The notes below the pieces were generated by a model. The model ran no database searches. It was not told the origin of the DNA and saw only the letters and a program-made list of their open reading frames with translations. 64,000 nt of DNA from an uncultured Oscillospiraceae bacterium (GTDB lineage Bacteria > Bacillota > Clostridia > Oscillospirales > Ruminococcaceae), in contig CASEAH010000073.1 of the NCBI GenBank assembly GCA_949285935.1, positions 1 to 64,000 of the forward strand. The letters are read 5' to 3'. This document shows positions 62,517-64,000 of the stretch, one piece after another (the stretch's first letter is position 1; each line of letters begins with the position of its first letter). Position numbers and translations under genes: made by a program.

Positions 62517-63533
62517 CTATTTTACCACAAAAGCCGTTGGCAAGGGCCTGGATCCATACAGAGACGCGCAGACGTTCTGCACCTCTCCCTGGTACACCAG
62601 CATACTGGAAGAACCTCCGTCCAGATTTCCGGCATTGACCGCGCCAAATTCCAGCATCACATCGATACAGTCCTTGTAGGTAGCGCCGATGCTGTGGGCC
62701 TGACGGCCGTCGATTACCAGCATCAGGACCGCGCCGTCCGCCCGCTGGCCCAGCACGGTCCTGGGATTCAGACCGCCTCCCGACCCTGCTACTTCCCGGG
62801 CTTTCCCGTTGACAATGAAGGTGGGGCCGAAGGACAACGCATCCCGGAGCCCTCTCTCCAGGCATTCCCGCCCGGTAAGGGTCCCCACCACCAGTTGATC
62901 GTTGCTGTCAAAGCCCACCACTGACTCAGGAGTATCCATACCACCGTGGAGCAGCTGTCCGTCCTTGATGACAATCCCCAGGGGCATGCCGCCCTTTCCT
63001 ACGCCGCCTTCATCCAGAAAACCGCCGCCGTTAATAGCGGCAACGGCATTTTCCTGCTTGGCAAAATCCTCCACCCGCACGCCGGAGGCCTCTTCGGAAA
63101 AAACGGGGGCTACCGCCACCGACACCCGGGACGGGTCGTGAACGATGAGCATCTTCCCCTTAAAGGTAGGGCCTGTGACATCCACCAGTTCAATGGTGTC
63201 CTTGGGGAGGCCATCCTGGTTTTCCTCAAAATCAGCGGATTGGGTAACCTCCTGGGAATCCACCACAGCATTTTTCTCCTGGATGGCCTGGATCTCTTCC
63301 TCAGAAAAATAGATCCGGGCTAAAAACTTTGCGGCGCTGGTTTCCATCACCGTGGTGACAAAAAGATCCCGGGCCGTGGGGGACGGCCCCGTACAGATAA
63401 TGGTAATGGCGCCCATCACCAGAACCAGCAGAAGGACCAGGGTGGTTCCTGCCACCGCCAGCGCCCGCAGGAACAGGTTCCTTCCGCCTTTATGGCGCAC
63501 CCGCGCCCGAATGGGCTTATTTTCATTTTCCAT
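62517..63533 (-). CDS. Phosphodiester glycosidase family protein (NAGPA domain), membrane-anchored
   Basis: 338 residues. A basic start and one membrane helix (about 25-47) precede the catalytic domain (about 130-338). Motifs: AVAAINGGGF, LSFGPTFIVNG, NPRTVLGQRADGAVLMLVIDGR, and NLDGGSSSMLVYQG, all characteristic of the NAGPA-like domain. Relatives remove GlcNAc from phosphodiesters in walls or glycoproteins. The ATG at 63533 is inside the end of the GtrA gene (overlap 11 nt). Confidence 0.88.
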   Translation of the reverse strand: MENENKPIRARVRHKGGRNLFLRALAVAGTTLVLLLVLVMGAITIICTGPSPTARDLFVTTVMETSAAKFLARIYFSEEEIQAIQEKNAVVDSQEVTQSADFEENQDGLPKDTIELVDVTGPTFKGKMLIVHDPSRVSVAVAPVFSEEASGVRVEDFAKQENAVAAINGGGFLDEGGVGKGGMPLGIVIKDGQLLHGGMDTPESVVGFDSNDQLVVGTLTGRECLERGLRDALSFGPTFIVNGKAREVAGSGGGLNPRTVLGQRADGAVLMLVIDGRQAHSIGATYKDCIDVMLEFGAVNAGNLDGGSSSMLVYQGEVQNVCASLYGSRPLPTAFVVK

Positions 63534-64000
63534 GGATATGCACCTCCTGGCGCTGGAAAGGTTCCCGGGGGAAGACCCATTGCCGCTGGATTTGGAAGCT
63601 GATGAGGAACAGCACCGTATCGGTGCAGATCTTGGCCAGCAGCTCCGGCAGGGGCAGCACGGCCGAAAGAAGATAAACGCCCCCGTAGCTGGCCGCTGCC
63701 TGGGCGGCACACAGCAGGTAATACCGGGGCATGGAGCGGCTGTGGCGCTGGGTGCTGTGGAAGACCAGGCTGCGGTTGGCGGCATAGTTGCAGAGGGAGG
63801 AAATCACCCGGGCGCCCAGAGTGGCCGCCAGCAGCCGGGGGGCGTCGGTCAGGCTGCGGAGCAGCCATCCCAGAAGCGCAAATGCCGCCAGATCTATCAC
63901 CGTACAGCCAAGGCTGGCAGACAGGAAGCGGAAGATCTGCCCGTAAATGGCAGCAGAATCCCGCAAAGGGTGAAAGTGAGAGGATGCGTTTTCTTCCAGG
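63523..64000 (-). CDS. GtrA-family membrane protein, 5' end outside the window
   Basis: At least 158 residues are visible; the frame stays open to the window edge (...LEENASSHFHPLRD), so the true start is beyond 64000. Four helices and the GtrA signatures IFRFLSASLGCTVIDLAAF and ARVISSLCNYAANRSLVFHS are clear; the end is FQIQRQWVFPR. GtrA proteins are thought to move lipid-linked sugars or assist a glycosyltransferase. Coupled by overlap to the phosphodiester glycosidase gene. Confidence 0.88.
   Translation of the reverse strand, partial: LEENASSHFHPLRDSAAIYGQIFRFLSASLGCTVIDLAAFALLGWLLRSLTDAPRLLAATLGARVISSLCNYAANRSLVFHSTQRHSRSMPRYYLLCAAQAAASYGGVYLLSAVLPLPELLAKICTDTVLFLISFQIQRQWVFPREPFQRQEVHIHGK

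Overview
The window reads as chromosome of a spore-forming, strictly anaerobic Clostridia member, most like the G+C-rich gut Oscillospiraceae (the Flavonifractor/Lawsonibacter/Intestinimonas neighbourhood). The basis is gene content: yqfC-yqfD and ylbJ-type sporulation genes, the conserved block phoH-ybeY-dgkA-era-yqzL-recO, mutS2, a CIRCE-controlled clpB, and ferredoxin-containing MinD-like ATPases. Shine-Dalgarno sites and sigma-A promoters are Gram-positive in style. The genus cannot be fixed from the sequence alone. No rRNA, tRNA, CRISPR array or intact mobile element was seen.

Layout. 0.1-3 kb: a leftward dipeptidase and membrane-transporter operon behind a full-consensus promoter. 3-5.6 kb: an IS481-like integrase that has lost its catalytic residues, translationally coupled to an FAD oxidoreductase broken by a one-base homopolymer loss. 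6-8.7 kb: a DUF368/PopT lipid-carrier translocase and mgtE with a long structured leader. 9.3-12.1 kb: a tightly overlapping operon of a DUF134 regulator, two NifX-like proteins and two ferredoxin-containing MinD ATPases, with a promoter bracketed by GGCATATGCC-type palindromes. 12.7-17 kb: an ion-transporter-family permease, an alpha/beta hydrolase and a two-component system. 17.6-21.9 kb: a large cell-wall amidase, a small Cys-rich protein and a YlbJ-type sporulation membrane protein.

22.7-33 kb is housekeeping: yqfC-yqfD, phoH, ybeY, dgkA, era, a small membrane protein, yqzL, recO, mutS2, a HAD phosphatase and a CmpB-type membrane protein. 33.3-34.8 kb holds a more A+T-rich ECF sigma/anti-sigma pair. 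35-39.5 kb: a second CmpB-type protein and clpB. 39.8-45 kb: an acetyltransferase, an XRE-type membrane regulator, two tandem zinc-ribbon membrane proteins, a GlpP-type antiterminator and a YitT protein. 45.4-48.3 kb: a leftward group with DUF5317, an HD-GYP protein, a 26-residue membrane peptide and a protein of unknown function.

48.9-57.7 kb: a YfcE phosphodiesterase, then a probable amino-acid/peptide catabolic region (amidohydrolase, MalY-type lyase, M24 peptidase, UDG-fold protein, MarR regulator, APC permease). A near-identical dyad lies just downstream of the start sites of both the peptidase operon and the permease, pointing to one MarR regulon. 58-64 kb is cell envelope: a CapA lipoprotein, a serine-hydrolase lipoprotein, an extracytoplasmic protein, a phosphodiester glycosidase and a GtrA protein cut by the window end.

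A previously unlabelled dispersed repeat of about 250 bp occurs at least six times, four nearly full length and in both orientations, mostly just beyond intrinsic terminators. With the dead-integrase/flavoenzyme pair, the DUF134 operators and the shared MarR dyad, it is the main candidate for something new here.
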